The notes: generated from the sequence alone by a model not told the origin. Counted from the first letter of the stretch, positions 1 to 7,975 are shown. The stretch: 64,000 bases of DNA from Actinoplanes flavus (GCF_017592555.1 NZ_JAGFNS010000033.1:1-64000), one strand, 5' to 3'. Program-made: numbers and translations.

Positions 1-1
1 C

Positions 2-97
2 CTCTGGTCGCCGTCATACTTCGCCGGATCGTGCGGCGGCGCACCACTCGCGGTCGTCCGCGAATACATCGAAAACCAGAAACGTCCAGGTGGGTGA
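2..97 (+). CDS. tnpA: IS200/IS605-family transposase TnpA, C-terminal end (partial at window edge)
   Basis: The first 32 codons, reading from base 2, give the typical end of a HUH (Y1) transposase of the IS200/IS605 family: a LWSPSYFAGSCGG stretch followed by a helix with VVREYIENQK, which in this family carries the region around and after the catalytic tyrosine. The Tyr of REYIENQ is the likely nucleophile. The 5' part of the gene lies outside the window. A hairpin typical of the element's right end follows within 10 bp, so this end of the element looks intact. Whether the whole element is active cannot be judged from here. Confidence 0.85.
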   Translation, partial: LWSPSYFAGSCGGAPLAVVREYIENQKRPGG

Positions 98-98
98 C

Positions 99-137
99 GG
101 CGTTCCTCCCGGCCGTGAACGGCCGGGGTTCCCGCCT
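99..137 (+). mobile_element. IS200/IS605 right-end subterminal hairpin
   Basis: Directly after the tnpA stop codon an 8-bp perfect stem (CCCGGCCG at 108-115 and CGGCCGGG at 120-127) encloses a TGAA loop. It is flanked by GGCGTTCCT and GTTCCCGCC. This matches the layout of IS200/IS605 right ends, where the transposase binds a subterminal hairpin rather than a terminal inverted repeat. The exact cleavage site just beyond the hairpin cannot be fixed without the left end. Confidence 0.75.
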
Positions 138-230
138 TATGAACTGCTGAACCGATGACAGCGTCCCGGCGTCCGGTGGCCGAGCTGGTCCTGGGCGCTG
201 TCTCGAAGCGTCCGGGACAGCCCTCACAGC

Positions 231-430
231 CAGCCGGAACCACGCGGCTGGTCGTGGGGGCTGTTCCAACGGTGCTGGGACGGATCGGTAGCCAGCCGGA
301 ACGACTCGGCTGGTTGTGGGGGCTGCTTCAACGGTGCTGGGACTGCTCTGGTGGCCAGCCGGCGCGACTCGGCTGGTTGTGGGGGCTGCTTCAACGGTGC
401 TGGGACTGCTCTGGTGGCCAGCTGAGCAAG
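231..430. repeat. 63-bp tandem repeat, three units, each with an internal inverted repeat
   Basis: Units begin at 231, 293 and 356 (62, 63 and 63 bp), with a partial fourth unit from 419. Units two and three are nearly identical; the first has diverged. Each unit contains CCAGCCG and CGGCTGG about 8 bp apart, so each can fold into a hairpin. A reading frame stays open across the units on the plus strand (21 residues per unit, rich in Trp, Leu and Cys), but it has no convincing ribosome binding site and looks accidental. The array separates the IS end from the DUF4259 gene. Confidence 0.8.
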
Positions 431-513
431 ATCAGCAGCTGTCCGGGCAGTCCGGTGGTGTGCGCCGCCCGCCCGCCGCGGCTTCCGGTGACCTGATCTT
501 GTAGCTTCGGCGG

Positions 514-1260
514 ATGGGCACGATCGGGACCGCCGCGTTCGACAACGAGCAAGCCGTCACCCTCCTGGAGGAGATCGCCGCTCATCCGCCCGAGCAGCGG
601 GCCGCGGCCCTGGAGCAGGTGTTCCGGGAGGCGACCGAGCCGGACCGGATCGTGGCCGCCGCCGCGATCGTCGCGGCCACCCTGATCGGTGGAAGGCAGT
701 TCGACCAGCCGGCCGCGAGCGGCGCCCGGCTGCCCGCCGCCGTGCCCGGGCTCGGCCATGCGGCGCTCGGCGCGCTCGTCCCGGCCACCGGACCGGGCAG
801 CCCGTGGGCGCGGGACCCGGATCGGCGCGACACGGTCGCCGCGCTGACGCAGGTGCTCACCCTCTGCGGCAACGTGACCGACGAACTCGACGACATCTGG
901 AACGACGCCGCAGACTACGGGGCAGACGGCGAGGCCCCGGACGGCACACCGCCGGGGATCGAACACCTCGCGTCGTTGCTGCGCGTGCACAACTCGGTGA
1001 TGGGCGGTGGCGTCGGGTTCGCCCTGGAGGTCAACGAGCCGTTCCGGGTCCGGCGGGCGATCGATGCGCTGCGCTACTTCGAACTGCCCGAGGCCGCCGC
1101 CCTCCTCGACGACGTCCTGCGTCGCGACCTCGACGGCGAGCCCGCCGACACCCGGCCGGACGACGAGCTCACCGCCCTTCTCGACGGCGACTACCTGGAC
1201 CGGGCCTTCAGAGCGAAGGCCGAACGGGTCCCCGCCGACTTCGGCCGTTCCGGGCGGTGA
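514..1260 (+). CDS. DUF4259 domain-containing protein
   Basis: This 248-residue protein opens with MGTIGTAAFDNEQA, the hallmark of DUF4259 proteins (MGxWGxxxFDND). The rest of that domain, a helical segment, runs to about residue 140. The C-terminal part (about 155-248) has an NSVMGGGVGFALEVN stretch followed by an ALRYFELPEAAALLDDV helix. That is reminiscent of the DMP19/DUF4375 fold, so this may be a two-domain protein. There is no signal peptide or membrane segment, so it should be cytosolic. The function is unknown. The start is the first ATG that gives the conserved N-terminus. Identification of the first domain is firm; the second is a resemblance only. Confidence 0.75.
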   Translation: MGTIGTAAFDNEQAVTLLEEIAAHPPEQRAAALEQVFREATEPDRIVAAAAIVAATLIGGRQFDQPAASGARLPAAVPGLGHAALGALVPATGPGSPWARDPDRRDTVAALTQVLTLCGNVTDELDDIWNDAADYGADGEAPDGTPPGIEHLASLLRVHNSVMGGGVGFALEVNEPFRVRRAIDALRYFELPEAAALLDDVLRRDLDGEPADTRPDDELTALLDGDYLDRAFRAKAERVPADFGRSGR

Positions 1261-1315
1261 GCGCGACCGCCGTCGCCGGGCAGCCTCCGCGCTGGCAATG
1301 AGCGGGACCGCGATG

Positions 1316-1611
1316 GTGGTCATCGCTGGCAGTGTCGCGCCGGTCTTGGGTGCGGCTTGGTGGTGAGGGTGACCGCTGTTGTGGTTGCCGCTGGCTGTGG
1401 CGTGCCGGTCTTGGGTGCGGCTTGGTGGTGAGGGTGACCGCTGCGGTGGTCACCGTCCGCAGTGGCGCGCCGGTTTCGGTGGGGCGGGGTGGTGAGTGTG
1501 ACTGCTGTGGTGGTTACCGTCGGCAACGGCCCGCCGGTCTCGTTTGGGCTGGGTGGCGAGTGTGACCGCTGTGGCGGTCACCGCCAGCAGTGTCGCGCCG
1601 GTCAGGAAGCC
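1316..1611. repeat. 64/65-bp tandem array duplicating the 3' end of the MFS gene
   Basis: Units start at 1316, 1381, 1446 and 1510 (65, 65, 64 and 64 bp), and a fifth, partial copy starts at 1574. Each carries a (G/C)TGGT(T/C)RCCG-like head and a CGCGCCGGT-like core. The 1574 copy lies inside the last transmembrane segment of the MFS transporter encoded on the minus strand; the other copies follow downstream. Because 64 and 65 are not multiples of three, each copy is read in a new frame. The MFS reading frame therefore ends with an out-of-frame copy of its own tail at 1450. Confidence 0.85.
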
Positions 1612-2715
1612 GGGGCCCGGGCCGTGGGACTCGGCGATGATGCCGGCGAGCGCGGCGCCGGCCGAACTGCCCGCGTTGGTGGCGACGTTCACCCAGGTGC
1701 CCGCCTCGGCGGCCGAGCCCTCACCGGCCAGGTCGTCGGCGGCCAGATAGGCGACCACGTAGACCGGGGCCAGCGCCGTCCCGGTCGCGCACAGCACCAG
1801 ACCGAGCGTGATCAGGCCGGGCGCCGCCGAGGCGGCGGTCAGACCGGCCGCCAGGACTCCGGCCAGGGCCGCCAGCTGCCGCAGGGGGTGACGGCCGGGT
1901 TCCCGGCGGGCCCACAGCAGACCCCCGATCACGCTGCCCACGGCGAGGGCCGCCTCCAGCAGGCCGGCGGCGCCGGGACGGCCGTGATTCTGGGCGGTGG
2001 CGGCGATGCAGGTGTACGCCACACTCGTTCCGGCGCCCACCCCCAGGATCGCGGCGAGCAACCCGCGCACCCCCGGTGACCGCAGCGGGCCGGGGTCGAA
2101 CAGCCTGCCCGGGGCCGCTGGCTCCCGATGCCGGGCCGGTGGCGCGGTGGCCATGCCGAGAGTGCCGGCGAGCAGCAGGAACGCGCTGAGCAGCAGTGCC
2201 CGGTGGGCCGGGCCGGCCGCCACGAGCAGGCCGGCGACAAGCGGCCCGACCAGGTACAGCGTCTCCTCGACGACGGCGTCCAGCCCGTACGCCCGCGGTT
2301 TGAGAGAGGTCCCCGCGGTGAGCCGGCGCCAGCTCGCCCGCATCGACGGACCGAGCGGCGGCGCGGCGAAGCCGGCCAACGTGATCACCACGACGAGTAC
2401 GGCCGGGTCGCGCACCACGGAGGCGACGGCCAGGGCGACGGCGCACACCAGCGCGAGCGGCGGCAGGACGGCGTGCTGGCCGTGCCGTTCGGCGAGGCGG
2501 GTCTTGACGGGCAGGGTGACGGCGGCGATGCCGAAGCCGGCGGCCGCGAGACCGGCGACGGCATACGAGCTGGTGGCCTGCTGGACGGTGAACAGGATGG
2601 CGAGCGGGAGGACGCCGTAGGCCAGCCGCCCGCCGATCGCGGGCACGAAGGTGCGCAGCGCGAACGGCAGGCCGAGGACGGCACGGTAACCTCCCACGCC
2701 GACGGCGCGGGGCAT
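1450..2715 (-). CDS. MFS transporter with repeat-altered C-terminus
   Basis: This 421-residue integral membrane protein has the 12-helix pattern of the major facilitator superfamily. Hydrophobic segments are spaced throughout, with a VKTRLAERHGQ loop between helices 2 and 3 where the family signature lies. It is probably a drug or metabolite exporter; the substrate is not evident. The last hydrophobic segment (LLAVTATAVTLAT) is followed by a hydrophilic tail of about 35 residues rich in His, Pro and Arg. That tail is translated from out-of-frame copies of the same segment in the adjacent tandem array. The original protein therefore probably ended earlier. The gene lies 87 bp downstream of the FtsX permease on the same strand and may be cotranscribed with it. 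The ATG at 2715 gives a normal N-terminus before helix 1. Confidence 0.85.
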   Translation of the reverse strand: MPRAVGVGGYRAVLGLPFALRTFVPAIGGRLAYGVLPLAILFTVQQATSSYAVAGLAAAGFGIAAVTLPVKTRLAERHGQHAVLPPLALVCAVALAVASVVRDPAVLVVVITLAGFAAPPLGPSMRASWRRLTAGTSLKPRAYGLDAVVEETLYLVGPLVAGLLVAAGPAHRALLLSAFLLLAGTLGMATAPPARHREPAAPGRLFDPGPLRSPGVRGLLAAILGVGAGTSVAYTCIAATAQNHGRPGAAGLLEAALAVGSVIGGLLWARREPGRHPLRQLAALAGVLAAGLTAASAAPGLITLGLVLCATGTALAPVYVVAYLAADDLAGEGSAAEAGTWVNVATNAGSSAGAALAGIIAESHGPGPGFLTGATLLAVTATAVTLATQPKRDRRAVADGNHHSSHTHHPAPPKPARHCGR

Positions 2716-2802
2716 GAGGGAGACTCCTCGAACGAAGCGACGGAACCGGGGGAGTGGCCCGTTCCTACGGCGGCGTCGAGGTCATGCCGCGATGGTAGCC
2801 CC

Positions 2803-5034
2803 CTATTCGCTGCGCAGGTTTCCTGGGCGGGTGAGCCGCCACAGGATCGGCAGTCCGGCGGCCGTCGTGCCCAGGACCACCAGGGCGGCGATGCCGGAGG
2901 TGGCGCCGATGCCGAACCAGTCGACGGTCAGCGGCGCGCCGACGGCGACCATCAGGATGCCGGCCAGCGCGCTGCCGACGGCCACGGCCAACACCATGCC
3001 CAGTACGACGGGGACGGCCACCTGCAAGAGCACCGAACCGCCGAGCGTGCGTCGGCGGGTGCCGAAGGCGACCAGGACCGCCAGCACCCGGCGTCGGTCG
3101 CGCAGCTGCTCGACCACGTTCACGACCATGCTGGCGCCGATCAGGACGAGCAGGACGATCGCACCGGCGAGCAGGGCGTCCCGCATCCCGGCCAGCGCGT
3201 CGCGAACCGTGTCGTTGCCGTACGAGTACAGGTACGCCTGAAGGTCCAGCCGCGCGGTGCTGTTGCGCAGATGCTCCATGGCCCGCGGCACACCGGGATC
3301 GAGGGCCACGTAGAAGTTGGTGTCGTCCGGCTGGACGGCGACGCCGGCCATCGCGCCCGGGGTGATCAGCAGCGTCTCGCCGGAGGTGGGCTCCGGCTCG
3401 GCCCGCGACACCGCCCGGGTGGTGGCCGGCGACGTCCAGGACGTGTCACCCAGCCGGTAGGTCGTCCCGGCGACGGCCCCGTCCAGCGCGAACACGTCGC
3501 CGTCGCGGCACTCGCCCACCTTGGCCAGCTGGCTCAGCAGGGCACAGTCGCCGATCCGCAGCGTGGCCCCGTCGAGGCGGACGATCCGCAGTGGCCGGTA
3601 CTCGCGGACGCCCGGGGTGGCGTCGAGCGCCGCCGTCCAGGTGCGGTCGGGCAGGGTGGTGCCGGGCAGGATGGCGACGCCGTACCGAATCGGTGCGCTT
3701 GCCGAACTTCGGGTGTAGAGCGATTCGATCCCGGTCACGATGCCCTGCATGGCGATCACCCCGGCCACCGAGACGGCGATGCCGGAGACGGCGCGGATCG
3801 CGGTGCCGCTGTCGAACTGGAGGCGGCGCACGGCCAGCTGCCACGCCGGGGGCCCGCCGGCCCCGAGCCGCCCCACGACCGCCTCCACCTGCCACGGCAG
3901 CAGCAGCGCGATGCCGGTCAGCAGCGCGGCCATCCCGGCGACGACCTGGATCTCGTAGCCGGACGAGCCCTCGTCGATGCCCCCGTAGAGCGGCCACAGC
4001 AGGATCGACCCGATGGTCGGCAGGAGGAGCCGCCACCACAGGCGGCGACGGACCGGGGTGCTCATCCGGGTCACGCCGAGCGGCTCCACGACGACCCGGC
4101 GCATCGCCGACAGCGTCACCGCGACGGCCACGACCGGCACCGCGATCACGATCGTGATCGCCAGCGACGGCACCGGGCGCAGGTCGGACAGGTAGAAGGA
4201 GAGGGCGCCGGTGCCGAACCGGTGGGCCAGCAGGATCTCGCCCACCCACAGGGCGGCGCCGATCAGCAGGCCCAGCACGGCACCGGCCAGGGTCTCCCCG
4301 GCGGCGATCCGGCGGGTGGTCGCGGCGTCGGCGCCGACCAGCCGCAGCGCGGCCAGCCGGCGGTCCCGGGCCTCGTCGCCGAAACGGACGGCGGCGGCCA
4401 TGAACACCATCACCGGGATCAGCAGCACCACCATGCCGACCAGGGTCAACAGCACGAAGATCGGAACCGGGTCGCGCACGATCGCGCCGGGGGTGCCGAA
4501 CTCGCGGATCCGGCCGTCGTGCTCTGCGGACAGCGTGTCGGTGCCCAGGTAGAAGAAGAGCTCGGCCGGACCGGACAGGCCCTCCGCACCGATCACCCCG
4601 ACCACCTCGGCGTCCCAGCGGTCACGCAGCAGAGCGTTCGCCGGATCGTCCAGCAGCCGGGCGAGCGCGGGGGAGACCACCATCCGGCCCGGACCGGGGA
4701 TCGACGACACCCCGGGCGGCACGGGCGGGTGCGAGCCCTCCGGCTGCAACAACTCGCCGCTGATCGACCAACCCTCGAATCGGGTGCCGAAATGGCTGGT
4801 GAGCATGGTGTCGTCGGCGCGCGGCAGGTCTTGGTAGCCGTCGATGGCGCGGGCGTCGGTGCGTGCGTTGCTCGCGGCCATGGCAGCCGGCACGGTGGCC
4901 GCGCCGAGCAGCACCGCCACTCCCAGGCCGACCCCGATCGCGATCAGGCCGAGACGGAACCACCCGGCCCGGCCTCCGGCGACACTCATGCGGACGCCGA
5001 GAGCGAGCTCGAAGAACCAGTTGCGGGCCCTCAC
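2803..5034 (-). CDS. FtsX-like ABC transporter permease
   Basis: This 743-residue membrane protein belongs to the MacB/FtsX permease type. It has an N-terminal helix (about 25-48), a first extracytoplasmic region, a block of helices (about 210-330), further helices around 350-400, a second extracytoplasmic domain (about 440-610) and a final group of helices (about 630-735). This duplicated FtsX arrangement is typical of actinobacterial exporters that extrude peptides, lipids or drugs with a separate ATPase. Its start overlaps the ATPase stop by 4 bp (5031-5034), so the two are translationally coupled. The PadR regulator at the head of the operon suggests substrate-inducible expression. The substrate is unknown. 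Confidence 0.9.
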   Translation of the reverse strand: MRARNWFFELALGVRMSVAGGRAGWFRLGLIAIGVGLGVAVLLGAATVPAAMAASNARTDARAIDGYQDLPRADDTMLTSHFGTRFEGWSISGELLQPEGSHPPVPPGVSSIPGPGRMVVSPALARLLDDPANALLRDRWDAEVVGVIGAEGLSGPAELFFYLGTDTLSAEHDGRIREFGTPGAIVRDPVPIFVLLTLVGMVVLLIPVMVFMAAAVRFGDEARDRRLAALRLVGADAATTRRIAAGETLAGAVLGLLIGAALWVGEILLAHRFGTGALSFYLSDLRPVPSLAITIVIAVPVVAVAVTLSAMRRVVVEPLGVTRMSTPVRRRLWWRLLLPTIGSILLWPLYGGIDEGSSGYEIQVVAGMAALLTGIALLLPWQVEAVVGRLGAGGPPAWQLAVRRLQFDSGTAIRAVSGIAVSVAGVIAMQGIVTGIESLYTRSSASAPIRYGVAILPGTTLPDRTWTAALDATPGVREYRPLRIVRLDGATLRIGDCALLSQLAKVGECRDGDVFALDGAVAGTTYRLGDTSWTSPATTRAVSRAEPEPTSGETLLITPGAMAGVAVQPDDTNFYVALDPGVPRAMEHLRNSTARLDLQAYLYSYGNDTVRDALAGMRDALLAGAIVLLVLIGASMVVNVVEQLRDRRRVLAVLVAFGTRRRTLGGSVLLQVAVPVVLGMVLAVAVGSALAGILMVAVGAPLTVDWFGIGATSGIAALVVLGTTAAGLPILWRLTRPGNLRSE

Positions 5035-5729
5035 CGGGCCGGCTCCTGCTCACGAACCCGGCCGTCACGCACGACGGCCTCACGGTCGGAGTAGGCGGCC
5101 ACCCGCGGCTCGTGCGTGACCAGCACGACGGCGGCCCCGGTGTCCCGGGCCGCCGCGATGAACAGCTTCATCACCAGCTCGCCGTTGAGCGAGTCCAGTG
5201 CGCCGGTCGGCTCGTCCGCGAAGATCACCGCGGGCTCGGTGACCAGTGCCCGGGCCACCGCGACCCGCTGACCCTGACCACCGGACACCTGCCCGGGGCG
5301 TTTCCCGGCCAGGTCGGCGACCTCCAGCCGCTCCAGCCACGTGGCGGCGCTCCGCTGTGCGTCCCGCCGGCCGGCGCCGGCCAGCCGCAGGGGAAGAGCC
5401 ACGTTCTCCAGGCAGGTCAGCTCCGGCACCAGCTGCCCGAACTGGAACACGAACCCGAACTCGCCGCGCCGCAGTGTGCTGCGCTCCGCGTCGGACATCC
5501 GCGCCAGGTCGCGGTCGCCGTAGCGGATGCTGCCCGCGCCGGGCGTCAGGATGCCGGCGAGGCAGTGCAGCAGCGTCGACTTGCCGGAGCCGGACGGGCC
5601 CATCAGGGCGAGGACCTCACCGGCATACACATGCAGGGAAGCGCCGCGCAGCGCGGTGGTCTCACCGAAGCTCAGGTGGACGTCGTCGGCGGTGAGCAGG
5701 GGCATGCCTCTCTCCACAGTGGCGGTCAC
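5031..5729 (-). CDS. ABC transporter ATP-binding protein (LolD/MacB type)
   Basis: A 232-residue ATPase with every canonical motif: Walker A GPSGSGKST (about 43-51), Q-loop near VFQFGQL, signature VSGGQGQRVAVAR, Walker B VIFADEPTGALD and the H-loop histidine in LVTHEPRVA. It pairs with the FtsX-type permease that follows it and overlaps it by 4 bp. It also overlaps the upstream padR gene by 4 bp (5726-5729). The annotated start is the GTG inside that overlap; an ATG eight codons later (MPLLTADDVHLS) matches the family N-terminus slightly better and could be used instead. Confidence 0.92.
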   Translation of the reverse strand: MTATVERGMPLLTADDVHLSFGETTALRGASLHVYAGEVLALMGPSGSGKSTLLHCLAGILTPGAGSIRYGDRDLARMSDAERSTLRRGEFGFVFQFGQLVPELTCLENVALPLRLAGAGRRDAQRSAATWLERLEVADLAGKRPGQVSGGQGQRVAVARALVTEPAVIFADEPTGALDSLNGELVMKLFIAAARDTGAAVVLVTHEPRVAAYSDREAVVRDGRVREQEPAR

Positions 5730-6247
5730 GGGCGGACCCGGGCGGCGAGACGGTCCAGGCGGGCGGCGGTCAGCTCCAGCCAGCGGAGATCGGCCTCCAG
5801 GTGGAACAGGGCGTGGTCGCAGATCAGCTCGTCGGCCAGGTCGCCCTCGTTCTTGCGCCGGGTGAGCACCCGCATCAGCCGGAGGTGCTCGGCGCGCTGG
5901 GCGTCCAGCACCTCGGTGGCGTCGCGGCCGGTCATCAGGGCCAGCACGACCTTCGTGTAGAGGGTGCTCTGCAGATACGGCTCGGGCTTCTCAGGCCGGG
6001 AGAGCCAGTCGGCGACGTCGGTGATCCCGGCGTCGGTGATCGCATACTTCTTGCGCTCCGGCCCGTCGCCCGGCTCGGACTCCACTTCGACGAGGCCGTT
6101 CTTCAGCAGGCGCGCCATCGTCGAATAGACCTGGCCGAAGTGCAGTGCACGGTCCCGGCCGAACGCCTCGTCATAGGAGCGTTTCAGGTCGTATCCGTGG
6201 CGTGGGCCGTTCTCCAGGAGCCCCAGCAGGGCGAAACCGACTGACAT
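5726..6247 (-). CDS. PadR-family transcriptional regulator, first gene of the ABC exporter operon
   Basis: The protein has about 173 residues. Its N-terminal winged helix (SVGFALLGLLENGPRHGYDLK) is typical of PadR, followed by a FGQVYSTMARLLKNGLVEVE recognition region and a helical C-terminal dimerisation domain (Vir_C type). It is probably the local repressor of the exporter operon it heads. The start is chosen at the ATG at 6247: a TATAGT -10 element at 6260-6255 places the transcript start on or next to this ATG, which suggests a leaderless message. An in-frame GTG three codons upstream (6256) overlaps the -10 box and is less likely. A palindrome covers the promoter. Confidence 0.88.
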   Translation of the reverse strand: MSVGFALLGLLENGPRHGYDLKRSYDEAFGRDRALHFGQVYSTMARLLKNGLVEVESEPGDGPERKKYAITDAGITDVADWLSRPEKPEPYLQSTLYTKVVLALMTGRDATEVLDAQRAEHLRLMRVLTRRKNEGDLADELICDHALFHLEADLRWLELTAARLDRLAARVRP

Positions 6248-6256
6248 GCGGGCCAC

Positions 6257-6273
6257 TATACACGCGATGTATA
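6257..6273 (-). promoter_or_regulatory. Probable PadR operator over the padR-ABC promoter
   Basis: TATACA (6257-6262) and TGTATA (6268-6273) form a perfect 6-5-6 palindrome. It overlaps the TATAGT -10 element read toward padR. Known PadR sites are short AT-rich dyads with ATGT/ACAT half-sites, and this dyad fits that pattern. Binding here would block the polymerase, which fits autorepression. Confidence 0.65.
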
Positions 6274-6347
6274 AACCGGGTGCATAGTGAGGCGGGCGGG
6301 TGTCGGCCCGCTGTTCCGGCCAGGTGCCACGACGAGGCGGGAGTTGG

Positions 6348-6364
6348 GATAATGTCGCGATACA
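6348..6364 (+). promoter_or_regulatory. Promoter and dyad upstream of the second padR gene
   Basis: A GATAAT -10-like hexamer (6348-6353) lies about 40 bp before the gene and runs into TGTCGCGATACA (6353-6364). This dyad shares TGT...ACA ends and a CGCGA core with the operator near 6257-6273. The similarity suggests that related PadR proteins bind both sites. No convincing -35 element is visible. Confidence 0.4.
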
Positions 6365-6390
6365 TCGGCGGGTGAGGCGGCGCGACGACC

Positions 6391-6840
6391 ATGGGACTGC
6401 ACGGACGCCTGCGCGGATTCGGCGGCGAGGGCGGCCGGATGCGCCGGGGCATGGTGCCCGATCTGGTGCTCACCGCGCTGCTCGACGGTCCAGCCCATGG
6501 TTACGAGCTGATGGACCGGCTGGAGCGGTTCAGTGGCGGCAGTTGGCGGCCCAGCCCCGGCTCGATCTGCCCGCTGTTGCAAATGTTCCAGGACACCGGT
6601 CTCGTCAGCAGCAGCGAGACCGACGGCCGGGAACGGGCGGCGCAACGACGGGTCGACGCGTTCGGGGCCGGTTTCCCGGCCGATCCCCCGGAGCACTCCC
6701 AGCTGCGGACCGAGATGCATCAGCTGCGGGCCGCCGCCCAGCAGGTGTCCGCCATCGCCTCCCCGGAAGCCGTCGATCAGGCCGTCGCCATCGTGAAGAG
6801 CGCCCGCCAGGCCCGCTATCGCCTGCTCGCGGAGCAGTGA
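6391..6840 (+). CDS. PadR-family regulator, apparently shortened
   Basis: This 149-residue protein starts with a PadR winged-helix segment (MVPDLVLTALLDGPAHGYELM, then a PSPGSICPLLQMFQDTGLVSS recognition region). In typical members the wing leads into a DGR(R)xYxLTxAG stretch. Here DGRERAAQRR follows at once and the YxLTxxG strand is missing, which suggests an internal deletion of the wing. A helical dimerisation tail follows (about 90-149). The start could also be the internal ATG 16 codons later. It lies 7 bp upstream of the flavoenzyme gene, so the two are probably cotranscribed. Whether it still binds DNA normally is uncertain. Confidence 0.75.
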   Translation: MGLHGRLRGFGGEGGRMRRGMVPDLVLTALLDGPAHGYELMDRLERFSGGSWRPSPGSICPLLQMFQDTGLVSSSETDGRERAAQRRVDAFGAGFPADPPEHSQLRTEMHQLRAAAQQVSAIASPEAVDQAVAIVKSARQARYRLLAEQ

Positions 6841-6847
6841 CGCGGCC

Positions 6848-7738
6848 GTGGACGTCGTCGTCGTGGGCGCCGGCATCGCCGGGCTGTCCTGCGCGCGGGC
6901 GCTGACCGACGGCGGCGCCCGGGTCCGCGTCGTCGAGCGGAGCCCGGTGCCCGGCGGCCGGTTGGCCAGCCGGCGCTACGACGACCGGTTCGTGGACATC
7001 GGCGCCGCCTATCTGGTCGCCGACGACCCGGACTTCGCCGCCCAGGTCGACGCGTGGCGGACCCGCGGCCTCGCCCGTCCGTGGACCGACGCCCTCCGCG
7101 TCCACCCCGGCGGGGAGTGGGCCACCGGGCCGGTACGGTGGGCGGCGCCCGGCGGACTGCGCTCGCTCGCCACCGATCTGGCCACCGGCCTCGACCTGCG
7201 GTTGTCGACCGATCTGGACACGGTTCCGGCGGACGCGGACACGGTTGTGCTGGCCATGCCCGGTCCGCAGGCGCTGCGCCTGTCACCGCCGGCGGCGATC
7301 GCCGATGCGGCGCGGGCACAGATCTGGAAGCCGGTGATCGCGGCCGTCCTCACCTACCCGGCCCGGGAGTGGGGCGACCTGCGTGGCGCTTTCGTGAACG
7401 ACCACCCACTGCTTGCCACCGTATGTGACGACGGGGACCGGCGTGGCGACGGCGCGCCGGTCCTGGTGGCGCACTCGACGGCCGCGCTGGCCAACCGGTA
7501 CCGGGACCATCCGGACAGCGCGGGCCCGATCCTCGCCGCCGCGGTCGCCGAGCTGCTCGGCCTCTCCGCCCGGCCGTCGGTGCACACCCACCGGTGGGCC
7601 TACGCCCAGCCGGAGGCCGTCGACGCACGGTACGCGGTCGACGGCCGTGTCTGGCTCTGCGGCGATGCCTTCGGCCGCCCGCGGGTCCAGACCGCCTGGC
7701 TCTCCGGCCGCGCCGTGGCCCAAGCCCTTCTCGGCTGA
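6848..7738 (+). CDS. Renalase-like FAD-dependent amine oxidase/oxidoreductase
   Basis: A 296-residue flavoprotein. The N-terminus carries a Rossmann dinucleotide motif (VVVGAGIAGLSCARALTDGG, residues 4-23) with the acidic residue of the second strand, then PGGRLASRR, the GGR flavin motif of the amine-oxidase superfamily. At the C-terminus GRVWLCGDAFGRPRVQTAW matches the second FAD-contact region. The length and the small substrate domain resemble bacterial renalases, which oxidise dihydropyridine forms of NAD(P)H, but the exact substrate is not shown. It starts at a GTG 7 bp after the padR-like gene. A tandem-repeat array begins about 40 bp after its stop. Confidence 0.8.
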   Translation: MDVVVVGAGIAGLSCARALTDGGARVRVVERSPVPGGRLASRRYDDRFVDIGAAYLVADDPDFAAQVDAWRTRGLARPWTDALRVHPGGEWATGPVRWAAPGGLRSLATDLATGLDLRLSTDLDTVPADADTVVLAMPGPQALRLSPPAAIADAARAQIWKPVIAAVLTYPAREWGDLRGAFVNDHPLLATVCDDGDRRGDGAPVLVAHSTAALANRYRDHPDSAGPILAAAVAELLGLSARPSVHTHRWAYAQPEAVDARYAVDGRVWLCGDAFGRPRVQTAWLSGRAVAQALLG

Positions 7739-7780
7739 CCGATCCCTCGAAGCGGAGCCGCGGCCGGTGGCGGCCCTCGG

Positions 7781-7975
7781 CCGGAACGGGTCGCGTCATT
7801 CCGGTTCCGCGCGGTAGCGCTTGTGGCGGTGGGCCGGCGGCCGGAACGGGTCGCGTCATCCGGTTCCGCGCGGTAGCGCTTGTGGCGGTGGGCCGGCGGC
7901 CGGAACGGGTCGCGTCATCCGGTTCCGCGCAGCAGGCGCCTGAGGTGGCGGGCCGCCGACCGGAACGGGGCGCGG
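7781..7975. repeat. 59/60-bp tandem array with hairpin potential
   Basis: Copies of a unit starting CCGGAACGGG begin at 7781, 7841, 7900 and 7960. In each, CCGGAAC pairs with GGTTCCG about 14 bp downstream. The unit also holds a CGGTAGCGCTTGTGGCGG segment that decays in the last copy. The array lies between two converging genes and covers the 3' end of the small minus-strand ORF that ends at 7915, a placement like that of other arrays in this window. Confidence 0.8.

Noticed and set aside
155..496. Plus-strand reading frame through the 63-bp array
   Set aside because: Repeat translation only, with no ribosome site and no similarity. The open frame follows from the 63-bp period being a multiple of three.
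2128..5094. 988-codon open frame opposite the FtsX-type permease and MFS genes
   Set aside because: Composition is His/Gln/Gly/Asp-rich, as for antisense frames of GC-rich genes. The opposite strand has clear families.
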